A DNA stretch of 57,629 nt, taken from the NCBI RefSeq assembly GCF_017433805.1, contig NZ_JAFRGN010000028.1, positions 1 through 57,629 on the forward strand, written 5' to 3'. Positions 45,212 to 52,923 of the stretch are shown here, piece by piece. The position numbers were made by a program, and so were the translations under genes. The notes under the pieces were generated by a model that saw only the letters and a program-made list of their open reading frames with translations, searched no databases and had not been told where the DNA came from. The stretch is from Butyrivibrio sp. Lineage in GTDB: Bacteria; Bacillota; Clostridia; Lachnospirales; Lachnospiraceae. The stretch's first letter is position 1; every line of letters begins with the position of its first letter.

Positions 45212-46570
45212 TTATTTACTTCTTTTTCTTCGATCCTCATGAGTCTGATAGAACAGGCGCTTGTCCGCATACATGGCATTATCTGCCCTGTCAAATACAC
45301 TCACATATTCTTTATCCTCGGAAGGATCATAGGTTGCAAAGCCTACTGAAACGCCAACTTCTACGCTAGGATCATGGAAAATAGGTGATTCCTTATTCTT
45401 CCTGCTGATAATATCCTTAAGTACCTTGATCTGTTCTGAAGGATCCGGATCATCAAGAATAGCCACGAACTCATCTCCACCAATACGGTATATTCTGCTC
45501 ATTCCAAAGACATCTCTTATATCTTTTGAAATTTCTATAATAAGCTTATCGCCTGTATCATGACCAAAATCATCATTGATGATCTTTAGCTGGTTGATAT
45601 CAAATACTACAACAGAGAATACAATCTCTGGATTCTCTTTCATTTTCTTTTCCAGAATCTGCAGATATTCCATGTAGGAAGTTCTGTTGTTCATTCCTGT
45701 AAGGCCATCAATATATGCATGGGAACGTATAATCTCAATCTGGTTTGCAAGCCTTGCCTGCATAATGATGAGCCTTTCTCCCATATAGTCAATGATATCC
45801 GTAACACCCCTGGCATCATCCGAATCATTGTACATTGGGAAGTCAAAGCTGTCGTTATCAAAAGCAACCTCTTCGATCAGCGTCTCAACTCCATTTGAAA
45901 GATCATTCATCTTATCAATAAGGGTTTTAAAATATCGGAAATACTGTCTGGTTATAAGAATAGCAAGAGTATTGGCACAGACAAGTGCAACAGTCAAGAA
46001 AGTTCCCACGATTATGAATAGATGCTTTAATTTATCATGGTACCAATCAGAGCTAAAATCTACAGCTACTATACCGGCCACATTTCCTTTAGAATCATAT
46101 ACTGGAGAATAGGAACTATAAAAAGTACCCCATTCATCCTCATAAGGTACGTCATCTACTCCGGCAACTCCTTGGCTGGCATTATATAGTGCTTCTGTAT
46201 ATACAATAGGAGCTCCAAATTCTCCCGGATCTTCTATTGTAGGGTCAACGCCAAAAACAAACTCTCTTTCACTTACCTGCATTATGCAGTAAATATACTC
46301 GAGCTCAATATTATCCTGAAAATATGTAAGGGTGTGCATTACTTTCTGATATTCGGGAGAATCAATATCGTCAGCGGTAATCTTCGCCAGTTCATCGCCA
46401 TCTAGCATGGCTGCTGCTGTATTAGAAATATCCAGCATACGCTCATTTATCTGAGTTCTCATGGCCTGCGCTGATTCACTGATAAGGACATAACCAAAGA
46501 TAACATTGAATATTGCTAATCCAATGCTGTTGAATATTGTATAGTTAGTTGCATTGTTAAGTTTCTTCAT
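45212..46570 (-). CDS. Cache-GGDEF diguanylate cyclase
   Basis: 452 residues. A first helix (about 12-32) and a second (about 185-207) enclose a Cache-like external sensor. A linker of HAMP-like helices leads to a GGDEF domain from AYIDGLTGMNNRT. YRIGGDEF near 360-367 is intact; no RxxD inhibition site precedes it. It should make c-di-GMP in response to an external small molecule. The ATG at 46570 has a weak ribosome site. Upstream, a ten-G tract sits between its -35 and -10 boxes (see findings). Confidence 0.87.
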   Translation of the reverse strand: MKKLNNATNYTIFNSIGLAIFNVIFGYVLISESAQAMRTQINERMLDISNTAAAMLDGDELAKITADDIDSPEYQKVMHTLTYFQDNIELEYIYCIMQVSEREFVFGVDPTIEDPGEFGAPIVYTEALYNASQGVAGVDDVPYEDEWGTFYSSYSPVYDSKGNVAGIVAVDFSSDWYHDKLKHLFIIVGTFLTVALVCANTLAILITRQYFRYFKTLIDKMNDLSNGVETLIEEVAFDNDSFDFPMYNDSDDARGVTDIIDYMGERLIIMQARLANQIEIIRSHAYIDGLTGMNNRTSYMEYLQILEKKMKENPEIVFSVVVFDINQLKIINDDFGHDTGDKLIIEISKDIRDVFGMSRIYRIGGDEFVAILDDPDPSEQIKVLKDIISRKNKESPIFHDPSVEVGVSVGFATYDPSEDKEYVSVFDRADNAMYADKRLFYQTHEDRRKRSK

Positions 46571-46617
46571 TTCCCAATGACAATATACTTATAATCGGTT
46601 AAACGTCTACATTATTT

Positions 46618-46646
46618 ATTATAGCACTACCCCCCCCCCGAAAAAA
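46618..46646 (-). promoter_or_regulatory. Promoter with a ten-G spacer tract before the Cache-GGDEF gene
   Basis: On the minus strand an extended -10, TGCTATAAT (TATAAT at 46618-46623), is preceded at 17 nt by TTTTTT (46641-46646). The spacer contains G10 (46630-46639). The -35 is weak, but the extended -10 is strong. Confidence 0.55.
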
Positions 46647-46680
46647 TTTAAAAAAACTCTAACTAAATCTAACGAAAGTA

Positions 46681-47232
46681 TTAACTAAGTCTTGATTCAT
46701 CCCTGTCATTATACTTGGATAAGACAATTTCCCCTGTCTCAAGAGACTTTCTTACATCAATTACTCTCTGATTCTCTGATCCCCTGAATCTGAGCATGAT
46801 ATTCTTTTTATCCAGCATGAATTCTCCGTCCACAAGAACATCAGTCATGGACAAAATAGCCTCTGTATCTTCGCCGTAACATTTCTTGTTATCTTTGTCT
46901 GTCAGTTCTTCCCAGGTATAGCCTGAATAGATCCAGATTGTGGCCTTAGGAACTTCTTTTTTTATTCGCTCCAAAAGAGGTCTGATTTCCTTCTGATTAA
47001 CGATTTCCATAGGCTCTCCGCCAAGGATAGTAAGTCCTGCAATATAATCAGGCTTAAGAGACTCGACGATCTCATCCTCCACCTCTTTGGTATAAGGAAC
47101 TCCATAATTAAAGTCCCATGTCATCTCATTAAAGCAGCCTTTGCAGTGATGTGTACAGCCACTTACAAAGAAGGCAGTCCTACATCCTACACCATTTGCT
47201 ACATCGTTGTAATAAACCTGTCCGTAATTCAT
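46681..47232 (-). CDS. nrdG: Anaerobic ribonucleotide reductase activating protein
   Basis: 183 residues. The radical-SAM cluster motif CTHHCKGC (Cys26, Cys30, Cys33) and the following ILGGEP segment identify NrdG. It uses SAM to generate the glycyl radical on NrdD so that ribonucleotides can be reduced without oxygen. It follows nrdD by about 130 nt, with a strong hairpin between them. Confidence 0.94.
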   Translation of the reverse strand: MNYGQVYYNDVANGVGCRTAFFVSGCTHHCKGCFNEMTWDFNYGVPYTKEVEDEIVESLKPDYIAGLTILGGEPMEIVNQKEIRPLLERIKKEVPKATIWIYSGYTWEELTDKDNKKCYGEDTEAILSMTDVLVDGEFMLDKKNIMLRFRGSENQRVIDVRKSLETGEIVLSKYNDRDESRLS

Positions 47233-47266
47233 ATATTTTGCCCTGATTTTTCCTTGTGTATCACAA

Positions 47267-47288
47267 GAGCCGGGATAAATCCCGGCTC
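47267..47288 (-). other. Perfect hairpin between nrdD and nrdG
   Basis: GAGCCGGGAT / ATCCCGGCTC with a two-base centre; a smaller TTGTG-ATA-CACAA hairpin follows. There is no U-run, so it is probably an mRNA stability or processing element rather than a full terminator. Confidence 0.6.
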
Positions 47289-47360
47289 CTGCTATATGTC
47301 AATTTCATAACCCCCTACAAGTAGGCTTACGCGAACCTGTAATTATCAATTCAAAAGCCA

Positions 47361-49592
47361 TTAAAGCTTTGGATTGCTCATGTGCAATACTCTCTCTTTG
47401 ATCTCCTGTGTACGTCCCTGATTCCAGAACTGTGTTCCGATATATCCACATGTACGACGTGCAACGTTCATCTTGTCCTGATTGCGGTTACCACAGTTAG
47501 GGCATTCCCAGATGAGCTTACCGTCTGTATCTGTAACAATCTTGATCTCTCCGTCATAACCACAGCACTGGCAGTAGTCTGACTTGGTGTTGAGCTCAGC
47601 ATACATGATGTTGTCGTAAATGTACTTCATAACTGAGATTACAGCCTCGATGTTGCTGTTCATATCTGGAACCTCAACATAGCTGATAGCTCCTCCTGGA
47701 GAAAGAGCCTGGAACTCAGATTCAAACTTAAGCTTAGTAAATGCATCAATCTGCTCAGTTACATGAACATGATAGCTGTTTGTAATGTAGTTCTTGTCTG
47801 TAACCTCTGGAATAATACCAAATCTCTTCTGGAGGCACTTAGCAAACTTGTAAGTTGTTGACTCAAGTGGTGTTCCATAGAGACTGAATGCTACGTTTGT
47901 CTCAGCTCTCCACTTAGCACACTTATCATTGAGGAACTGCATTACCTTAAGAGCGAAATCTTTTCCTCTAGGATCTGTATGTGATACGCCCTTCATATAC
48001 TTGGTACATTCGCAAAGTCCAGCGTAGCCAAGTGAAATTGTTGAGTAGTTGCCAAACAGAAGTGGATCGATAACTTCGCCCTTCTGAAGTCTTGCAAGTG
48101 CTCCGTTCTGCCAAAGAATAGGAGCTACATCTGAAGGAGTTCCAAGGAGTCTGTTGTGTCTGCACATAAGTGCTCTCTTACAGAGCTCTGTTCTCTCTTC
48201 AAGAATTGCCCAGAACTTCTCTTCATCCTTAAATGATGAGCAAGCAACGTCTACGAGGTTGATAGTAACTACGCCCTGGTTGAAACGGCCATAGTACTTG
48301 TGGTTGCCATCCTCATAGTTAAGAGCATGTGACTTGTTGCCCTTGTTGCAAAGACCTTCTGCGTTCTCTTCGCTATCAGGTGTAAGGAAGGATCTGCATC
48401 CCATACATGGATATACATCGCCCTTCTTGAGCTCTTTCATCTTCTTGGCTGAAATGTAGTCAGGAACAAGTCTCTTGGCTGTACATTTAGCTGCGAGCTC
48501 TGTGAGGTACCAATACTTGGAATCCTCATGGATATTGTCCTCATCAAGAACATAGATGAGCTTAGGGAATGCTGGTGTGATGAGCTGTCCCTTCTCATTC
48601 TTAACACCAAGGATACGCTGCTTGAGCATCTCCTCGATGACCATTGCAAGGTCTTCTCTCTGCTGTCCCTCTGGAACCTCATCGAGATACATAAATACTG
48701 TAATGAAAGGAGCCTGACCATTTGTAGTCATAAGAGTGATTACCTGGTACTGAATAACCTGGCAGCCTCTCTCGATTTCCTTTCTAACTCTCATCTCTGC
48801 GATCTCTTCAACCTGCTTCTTGTTGACCTTAACGCCTGCAGTCTCAAACTCAAGAGCAACTTCCTTGCGGAATTTCTGTCTGCTGACATCAACAAAAGGA
48901 ACAAGGTGTGAAAGTGTGATACTCTGTCCACCGTACTGTGAGCTGGCAATCTGTGCAATCGCCTGTGTTGCAATATTACAAGCTGTTGAAAAGCTCTTAG
49001 GACGCTCGATCATGGTCTCAGAAATAACTGTACCGTTCTGAAGCATATCCTCAAGGTTTACAAGACAGCAGTTGTGCATGTGCTGTGCAAAGTAATCTGA
49101 ATCATGGAAGTGAATAAGTCCCTCTTCATGAGCCTTAACAACATCCTCAGGCAAAAGAAATCTTCTGGTAATATCCTTGGAAACCTCACCTGCCATGTAA
49201 TCTCTCTGAACAGAGTTAACAGTAGGGTTCTTGTTGGAGTTCTCCTGCTTAACCTCTTCGTTACTGCACTCGATAAGAGACATGATCTGCTCATCAGTTG
49301 TATTGGACTTTCTGACAAGAGCATGCTTGTAACGATAGGTAATGTACTTTCTAGCTACATCGAACTTGCCAGCTCTCATGAGTCCATCCTCAACCATATC
49401 CTGGATTTCCTCAACGCTAGCTGCACGTGTAAGCGTAGCACAAAGCTTCTCAACTCCAGTAGCTATGTCGATTATCTGACCATGTGTCAGTCTCTTCTCC
49501 TCAGTTACTTCATTATTAGCTTTCTCGATAGCTGCGGAAATTTTGCTGACATCAAAAGCAACTTCCTTGCCACTTCTCTTGATAATCTTCAT
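47361..49592 (-). CDS. nrdD: Anaerobic ribonucleoside-triphosphate reductase
   Basis: 743 residues. An N-terminal ATP-cone (about 1-90, MKIIKRSGKEVAFDVSKI) gives allosteric control. The body is a class III reductase, with a C-terminal zinc site (CQCCGYDG and CPNCGNRN) and the glycyl-radical motif RTCGYIG, Gly716. It reduces ribonucleoside triphosphates to dNTPs under anaerobic conditions. The start is the ATG at 49592, preceded by AAGGGGG; the frame continues upstream through the leader. Confidence 0.96.
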   Translation of the reverse strand: MKIIKRSGKEVAFDVSKISAAIEKANNEVTEEKRLTHGQIIDIATGVEKLCATLTRAASVEEIQDMVEDGLMRAGKFDVARKYITYRYKHALVRKSNTTDEQIMSLIECSNEEVKQENSNKNPTVNSVQRDYMAGEVSKDITRRFLLPEDVVKAHEEGLIHFHDSDYFAQHMHNCCLVNLEDMLQNGTVISETMIERPKSFSTACNIATQAIAQIASSQYGGQSITLSHLVPFVDVSRQKFRKEVALEFETAGVKVNKKQVEEIAEMRVRKEIERGCQVIQYQVITLMTTNGQAPFITVFMYLDEVPEGQQREDLAMVIEEMLKQRILGVKNEKGQLITPAFPKLIYVLDEDNIHEDSKYWYLTELAAKCTAKRLVPDYISAKKMKELKKGDVYPCMGCRSFLTPDSEENAEGLCNKGNKSHALNYEDGNHKYYGRFNQGVVTINLVDVACSSFKDEEKFWAILEERTELCKRALMCRHNRLLGTPSDVAPILWQNGALARLQKGEVIDPLLFGNYSTISLGYAGLCECTKYMKGVSHTDPRGKDFALKVMQFLNDKCAKWRAETNVAFSLYGTPLESTTYKFAKCLQKRFGIIPEVTDKNYITNSYHVHVTEQIDAFTKLKFESEFQALSPGGAISYVEVPDMNSNIEAVISVMKYIYDNIMYAELNTKSDYCQCCGYDGEIKIVTDTDGKLIWECPNCGNRNQDKMNVARRTCGYIGTQFWNQGRTQEIKERVLHMSNPKL

Positions 49593-49642
49593 AGGATCCC
49601 CCTTGAAAAATAGATATATTATATGTCTGTTTGAGCCACAAA

Positions 49643-49683
49643 AAATATGGCTGGCATGCAAGCATGCTACCATATTCTTTTTT
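49643..49683 (-). terminator. Terminator-like hairpin in the nrdD leader
   Basis: AATATGG...GCATGC / GCATGC...CCATATT with a small internal loop, then TTTTTT on the minus strand. It lies downstream of the NrdR-box promoter and about 50 nt before the nrdD start, so it could be an attenuator or the end of murI transcripts. Confidence 0.65.
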
Positions 49684-49692
49684 TACTCTTTA

Positions 49693-49740
49693 TCACTACA
49701 TCTTGTGGTTACATTTAAATAATAATACAATATTTTGTTG
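49693..49740 (-). promoter_or_regulatory. Tandem NrdR-like boxes upstream of nrdD
   Basis: Minus-strand CAACAAAATATTGTAT (49725-49740) and CCACAAGATGTAGTGA (49693-49708) each agree with about 12 of 16 positions of the NrdR box. Their centres are 32 bp apart, three helical turns, as in known NrdR operators. Confidence 0.65.
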
Positions 49741-49747
49741 ATTTCAA
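49719..49747 (-). promoter_or_regulatory. Predicted nrdD promoter overlapping an NrdR-like box
   Basis: Minus-strand TTGAAA (49742-49747), a 17-nt spacer that is almost exactly the distal box, and TATTAT (49719-49724). Confidence 0.65.
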
Positions 49748-49759
49748 GCCCTTTAAAAA

Positions 49760-50578
49760 TTAAATTTTTCTCACCTGTTCGAGGCGATTATGCAGTCTTT
49801 TCAAGTGTTCCAGCGTTTTGGCATCCGAAATATAATTTTTAGAAAAATAATATTCCGTTTTGACTAACCCCAATATCTTGTGGTAGTCATCAAAAAATAC
49901 CTCTGTATCTTGATCTGTATTCATTTCCAAACCAAGAACATCTGCCAGATGGTGAACTGTACCAAAATTACCATCCACAAGCAGCGTATCTTTGCCAAAA
50001 AATTCCTGTAAGGCCGGCTTAAAGTAGTTAAAATGCGTACATCCAAGAACGAGCGCACAATAATCTGCCGGGTCAAAATCAGCAAAACGACCTCTAATAT
50101 AACCCACTACTTCCTCTGTGTCAAACTCCTCTTTTTCTGCGAATTCTACTAGCCTTGGCATGGCCATGAGGTCTACTCTGTGCTCCCCGTCTACTCTGTG
50201 GAGGAGGTCCTTAAGTTTGTCCTCACGAATAGTCACAGGAGTAGCTATTACCATGATCCTCTTATCGTCTGTGCCCTCAACTGCAGGCTTAACAGCAGGT
50301 TCCATTCCAAGGATCGGAATGTCAAATCTGCTCCTTAGTTCCTTAATGGCAACACTTGTAGCTGTATTGCAGGCTACAACAAGGGCCTCGGCTCCTTTTT
50401 CAATGAGGAACTGGGTATTGTCAATCGCAAACCCTATTATCTCCTCCGGAGTCTTAGTGCCATATGGAACATGCTCTGTATCCGCATAAAATATGTATTC
50501 TTGCCCAGGCAATCTGTGGTAAGCCTCATGTAATACGGATAATCCACCTATTCCCGAGTCAAAAATTCCTATTTTCAT
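49760..50578 (-). CDS. murI: Glutamate racemase
   Basis: 272 residues. DSGIGG with Asp7 at 7-12, ACNTAT with Cys70, and LGCTHF with Cys180 are the two-base catalytic set of MurI. It makes D-glutamate for peptidoglycan. It is divergent from a small hypothetical gene. Confidence 0.92.
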   Translation of the reverse strand: MKIGIFDSGIGGLSVLHEAYHRLPGQEYIFYADTEHVPYGTKTPEEIIGFAIDNTQFLIEKGAEALVVACNTATSVAIKELRSRFDIPILGMEPAVKPAVEGTDDKRIMVIATPVTIREDKLKDLLHRVDGEHRVDLMAMPRLVEFAEKEEFDTEEVVGYIRGRFADFDPADYCALVLGCTHFNYFKPALQEFFGKDTLLVDGNFGTVHHLADVLGLEMNTDQDTEVFFDDYHKILGLVKTEYYFSKNYISDAKTLEHLKRLHNRLEQVRKI

Positions 50579-50626
50579 ATGTTTTCCTATCTTTACATTT
50601 CATAATAAAATGATTAATCTTAATTT

Positions 50627-51076
50627 ATGAGCGAGAAAAAATTTGAAGAACTGCATAAATTATACGACAATTCCAAGGTCGGCTCATTAGTCCAGGAAAT
50701 CTGTGAGTACTATGCGACTCAGGACGACTATGAAGACAATTCCTATCAGGATGAGATCGAACCACCAGAGATAGTCGAGTCAATATATCTTCTGTTCTGC
50801 ATCCAGAGTCGCGAGCAGATCCTCGATGAGCTGTCTATTGTGCAAAAAAAATATCCCGATCTATATAGCTCCGTCAGCGGGATGCACAACACTCTTTTAA
50901 TCAATATGGATTATCGCACTCTTGAAAAGAGTTGTGGTCAGAAAATAGCTGATCATGCAAAAGACACTACACTTGAGGAAGTCCTAAACCATGCGGATTC
51001 CTATGCACGATCCAGCGAGTCACTTTCTGTCGCAGTTGATAAATTTTATACCTGGCTACATACACGCAGTAAATAA
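50627..51076 (+). CDS. Small acidic hypothetical protein
   Basis: 149 residues, mostly helical by composition, with no signal peptide or helix for the membrane. No motif is recognised. It is divergent from murI and ends at its own strong terminator. The start ATG at 50627 has no clear Shine-Dalgarno. Confidence 0.6.
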   Translation: MSEKKFEELHKLYDNSKVGSLVQEICEYYATQDDYEDNSYQDEIEPPEIVESIYLLFCIQSREQILDELSIVQKKYPDLYSSVSGMHNTLLINMDYRTLEKSCGQKIADHAKDTTLEEVLNHADSYARSSESLSVAVDKFYTWLHTRSK

Positions 51077-51079
51077 TCA

Positions 51080-51112
51080 GTAACCATTCAGTAATGAATG
51101 GTTACTTTTTTA
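51080..51112 (+). terminator. Terminator after the small hypothetical gene
   Basis: GTAACCATTC / GAATGGTTAC around AGTAAT, followed by six T residues. It reaches the stop codon of the convergent SH3-domain gene. Confidence 0.88.
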
Positions 51113-51826
51113 TTTCTCTGATAAATACTTCATTGAAGCATAAACTCTTGATCCATTATAGTCCACAAGAGCCCATGTTCCATCTTCATTAACAGCAATT
51201 CTGCTAAGCTCTGTTCCCTTAGGGACAGATGTAACTATAGTTGCGTCGCTCTGAGAATTATCAACAGTTCTAAGGTTGAGCTTCTCAGCAGTTACGACAA
51301 CTGTGTCATTCTTCTCAATATATCCAGTTGGCAGCGCCAGTTGAACCTCCTGGGCCTGATCCGGATCAGGTGCCAGATACTTGTCATAAACCTTGACCTT
51401 AAAAACAATTGCCAGAATCGCCAGAATGAGTATTCCTGTGATTATTGAAGATATCCTGATGAAGAGTTCAATTGGAAATCCACCTTCAGATTCCTCATCT
51501 TCCTCTTCTTCGTCGTAGTCATCGTCGCTATAATCTTCTTCCTCGTACCTTTCTTCTGTACGAGATCGTCTTCTCCTGATCGGTTCCTCTTCTACTACTT
51601 CTTTGGCCTCAGGTTCAGGCTCTACTGGTTCAGACACAGGCTCTTCTTTTTCCTGGACAGCCTCTTTCTCCCTCTCCAGTTCTTTCTGCCTCTCCTGGAA
51701 GTATTCTTCTCTTTCTTCCTCGTTAAAGAAGTTGTAAGGATCTACAATCTGAATATCTATATCGGTTGTGTCTTCGACGTTGCCTTTTTTCTTGTAGTCT
51801 TCAAAATTAGTAATCTTATCCGCCAA
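51110..51826 (-). CDS. Membrane protein with acidic cytoplasmic tail and bacterial SH3 domain
   Basis: 238 residues. The N-terminal half (about 1-115) is a highly charged, Glu/Arg-rich disordered stretch. One transmembrane helix (about 120-145) follows, then a bacterial SH3 domain (about 170-236, with EKLNLRT and GTWALVDYNGSRVYAS). SH3b domains of this kind often bind peptidoglycan outside the cell, with the charged tail inside. No partner is known. Confidence 0.8.
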   Translation of the reverse strand: MADKITNFEDYKKKGNVEDTTDIDIQIVDPYNFFNEEEREEYFQERQKELEREKEAVQEKEEPVSEPVEPEPEAKEVVEEEPIRRRRSRTEERYEEEDYSDDDYDEEEEDEESEGGFPIELFIRISSIITGILILAILAIVFKVKVYDKYLAPDPDQAQEVQLALPTGYIEKNDTVVVTAEKLNLRTVDNSQSDATIVTSVPKGTELSRIAVNEDGTWALVDYNGSRVYASMKYLSEK

Positions 51827-51849
51827 CGTTTTGTACCTATTCCTTTATA

Positions 51850-51878
51850 AAACTAAAATGCTGACCGTTAGGCCAGCA
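51850..51878 (-). terminator. Terminator overlapping the trxA stop
   Basis: TGCTGGCC / GGTCAGCA with the TAA stop inside the loop, then TTTTAGTTTTAT on the minus strand. Confidence 0.7.
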
Positions 51879-52188
51879 CTTTATCAATTATTCCTTGTAA
51901 TTTAGCCTTGTTCAGTGCTCCAACTGCTGTCTCAATAACTTCCCCGTTCTTGAAGAAAGCAAACATTGGAATTGACATGACATTGTACTTCTGAGCTATG
52001 TCTGGAGACTGATCAACGTTGATCTTACCGATCTTCATCTCACCTTCATACTCTCCAGCGAGCTCATCGATTACAGGCGCCATCATCTTGCAGGGGCCGC
52101 ACCAATCTGCGGAAAAATCAACGAGTACCGGAATCTTGCTCTTTAATACTTCTTCTTCGAAATTCTGACTGTTCAAACTGTAGTCCAT
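51868..52188 (-). CDS. trxA: Thioredoxin
   Basis: 106 residues, a single thioredoxin fold with the active site WCGPC (Cys30, Cys33) and the cis-Pro loop SIPMFAFF. It reduces protein disulphides in the cytoplasm. It follows trmB by 3 nt and is likely co-transcribed with it. Confidence 0.95.
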   Translation of the reverse strand: MDYSLNSQNFEEEVLKSKIPVLVDFSADWCGPCKMMAPVIDELAGEYEGEMKIGKINVDQSPDIAQKYNVMSIPMFAFFKNGEVIETAVGALNKAKLQGIIDKVLA

Positions 52189-52191
52189 TAG

Positions 52192-52842
52192 TTACTTCCC
52201 CTTTCTGCTCACAACGTATTTGTAAATCGGATTGCCTAGTGATGAGAACTTCTCCTCATATTCCGTCATTACATTGCCCTCGTTCATGACAGGGTCATTA
52301 TGAAGGTCACGTGTACAAGCATCCAAAGTCCATCCAGCTGGTTCTACTTCCTCAAGTGCAAAATCAAACAGATCCTTGTTATCTGTTTTGAATTCTACAA
52401 CCCCATCGGGCTTGAGAATCTTGTCATACCTTCCTAAGAATTCTCTTGATGGAAGTCTCCTCTTGGCATGTCTGTCCTTGGGCCACGGATCTGAGAAGTT
52501 GAGGTAAATTCTATCTACCTCTGATGGAGCAAATACATCTGCGATGTTCTCAGCATCCATTCTAATGAATATTACATTAGGAAGCTGTCTCTGCTCCTGT
52601 TTCTGAATTGCTCTAAGAAGTACACTGGAATATTTCTCAATTCCTACGTAATTGACGTCTGGGTTAAGCTCTGCCAAATCCATAAGGAATCTACCCTTAC
52701 CCATTCCAATCTCGATTCTGATTGGATTGTCATTACCAAATACTTCTTTTTTCCAGAGTCCCTTCATAGTCTCGGGATTCTTGACAGTGTACTTACTGTC
52801 AGCAATTACTTCTCTGGAACCTGCAATGTTTCTTAAACGCAT
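52192..52842 (-). CDS. trmB: tRNA (guanine-N7)-methyltransferase TrmB
   Basis: 216 residues. The SAM-binding EIGMGKGRFL near 45-54 and the TrmB signature FSDPWPKDRHAKRRL with later TEYEEKF are clear. It methylates G46 of tRNA. AGGATGAGAA precedes the ATG. It is divergent from the D-Ala-D-Ala carboxypeptidase gene. Confidence 0.94.
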   Translation of the reverse strand: MRLRNIAGSREVIADSKYTVKNPETMKGLWKKEVFGNDNPIRIEIGMGKGRFLMDLAELNPDVNYVGIEKYSSVLLRAIQKQEQRQLPNVIFIRMDAENIADVFAPSEVDRIYLNFSDPWPKDRHAKRRLPSREFLGRYDKILKPDGVVEFKTDNKDLFDFALEEVEPAGWTLDACTRDLHNDPVMNEGNVMTEYEEKFSSLGNPIYKYVVSRKGK

Positions 52843-52885
52843 TTCTCATCCTACCTATATTTCTTATATTAGAATTTTACAACAT

Positions 52886-52914
52886 TTGCGAGCACTTGGA
52901 AAGTAGTGTATTAT
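52886..52914 (+). promoter_or_regulatory. Predicted promoter of the D-Ala-D-Ala carboxypeptidase gene
   Basis: TTGCGA (52886-52891), a 17-nt spacer and TATTAT (52909-52914). The inferred start near 52921 is almost at the ATG, which implies a nearly leaderless mRNA. Confidence 0.45.
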
Positions 52915-52923
52915 CTATATACT

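Noticed and set aside
46630-46639. Ten-C run as a sequencing error
   Set aside because: Possible, but the run sits exactly in a promoter spacer, so I kept it as a finding to test by reads.
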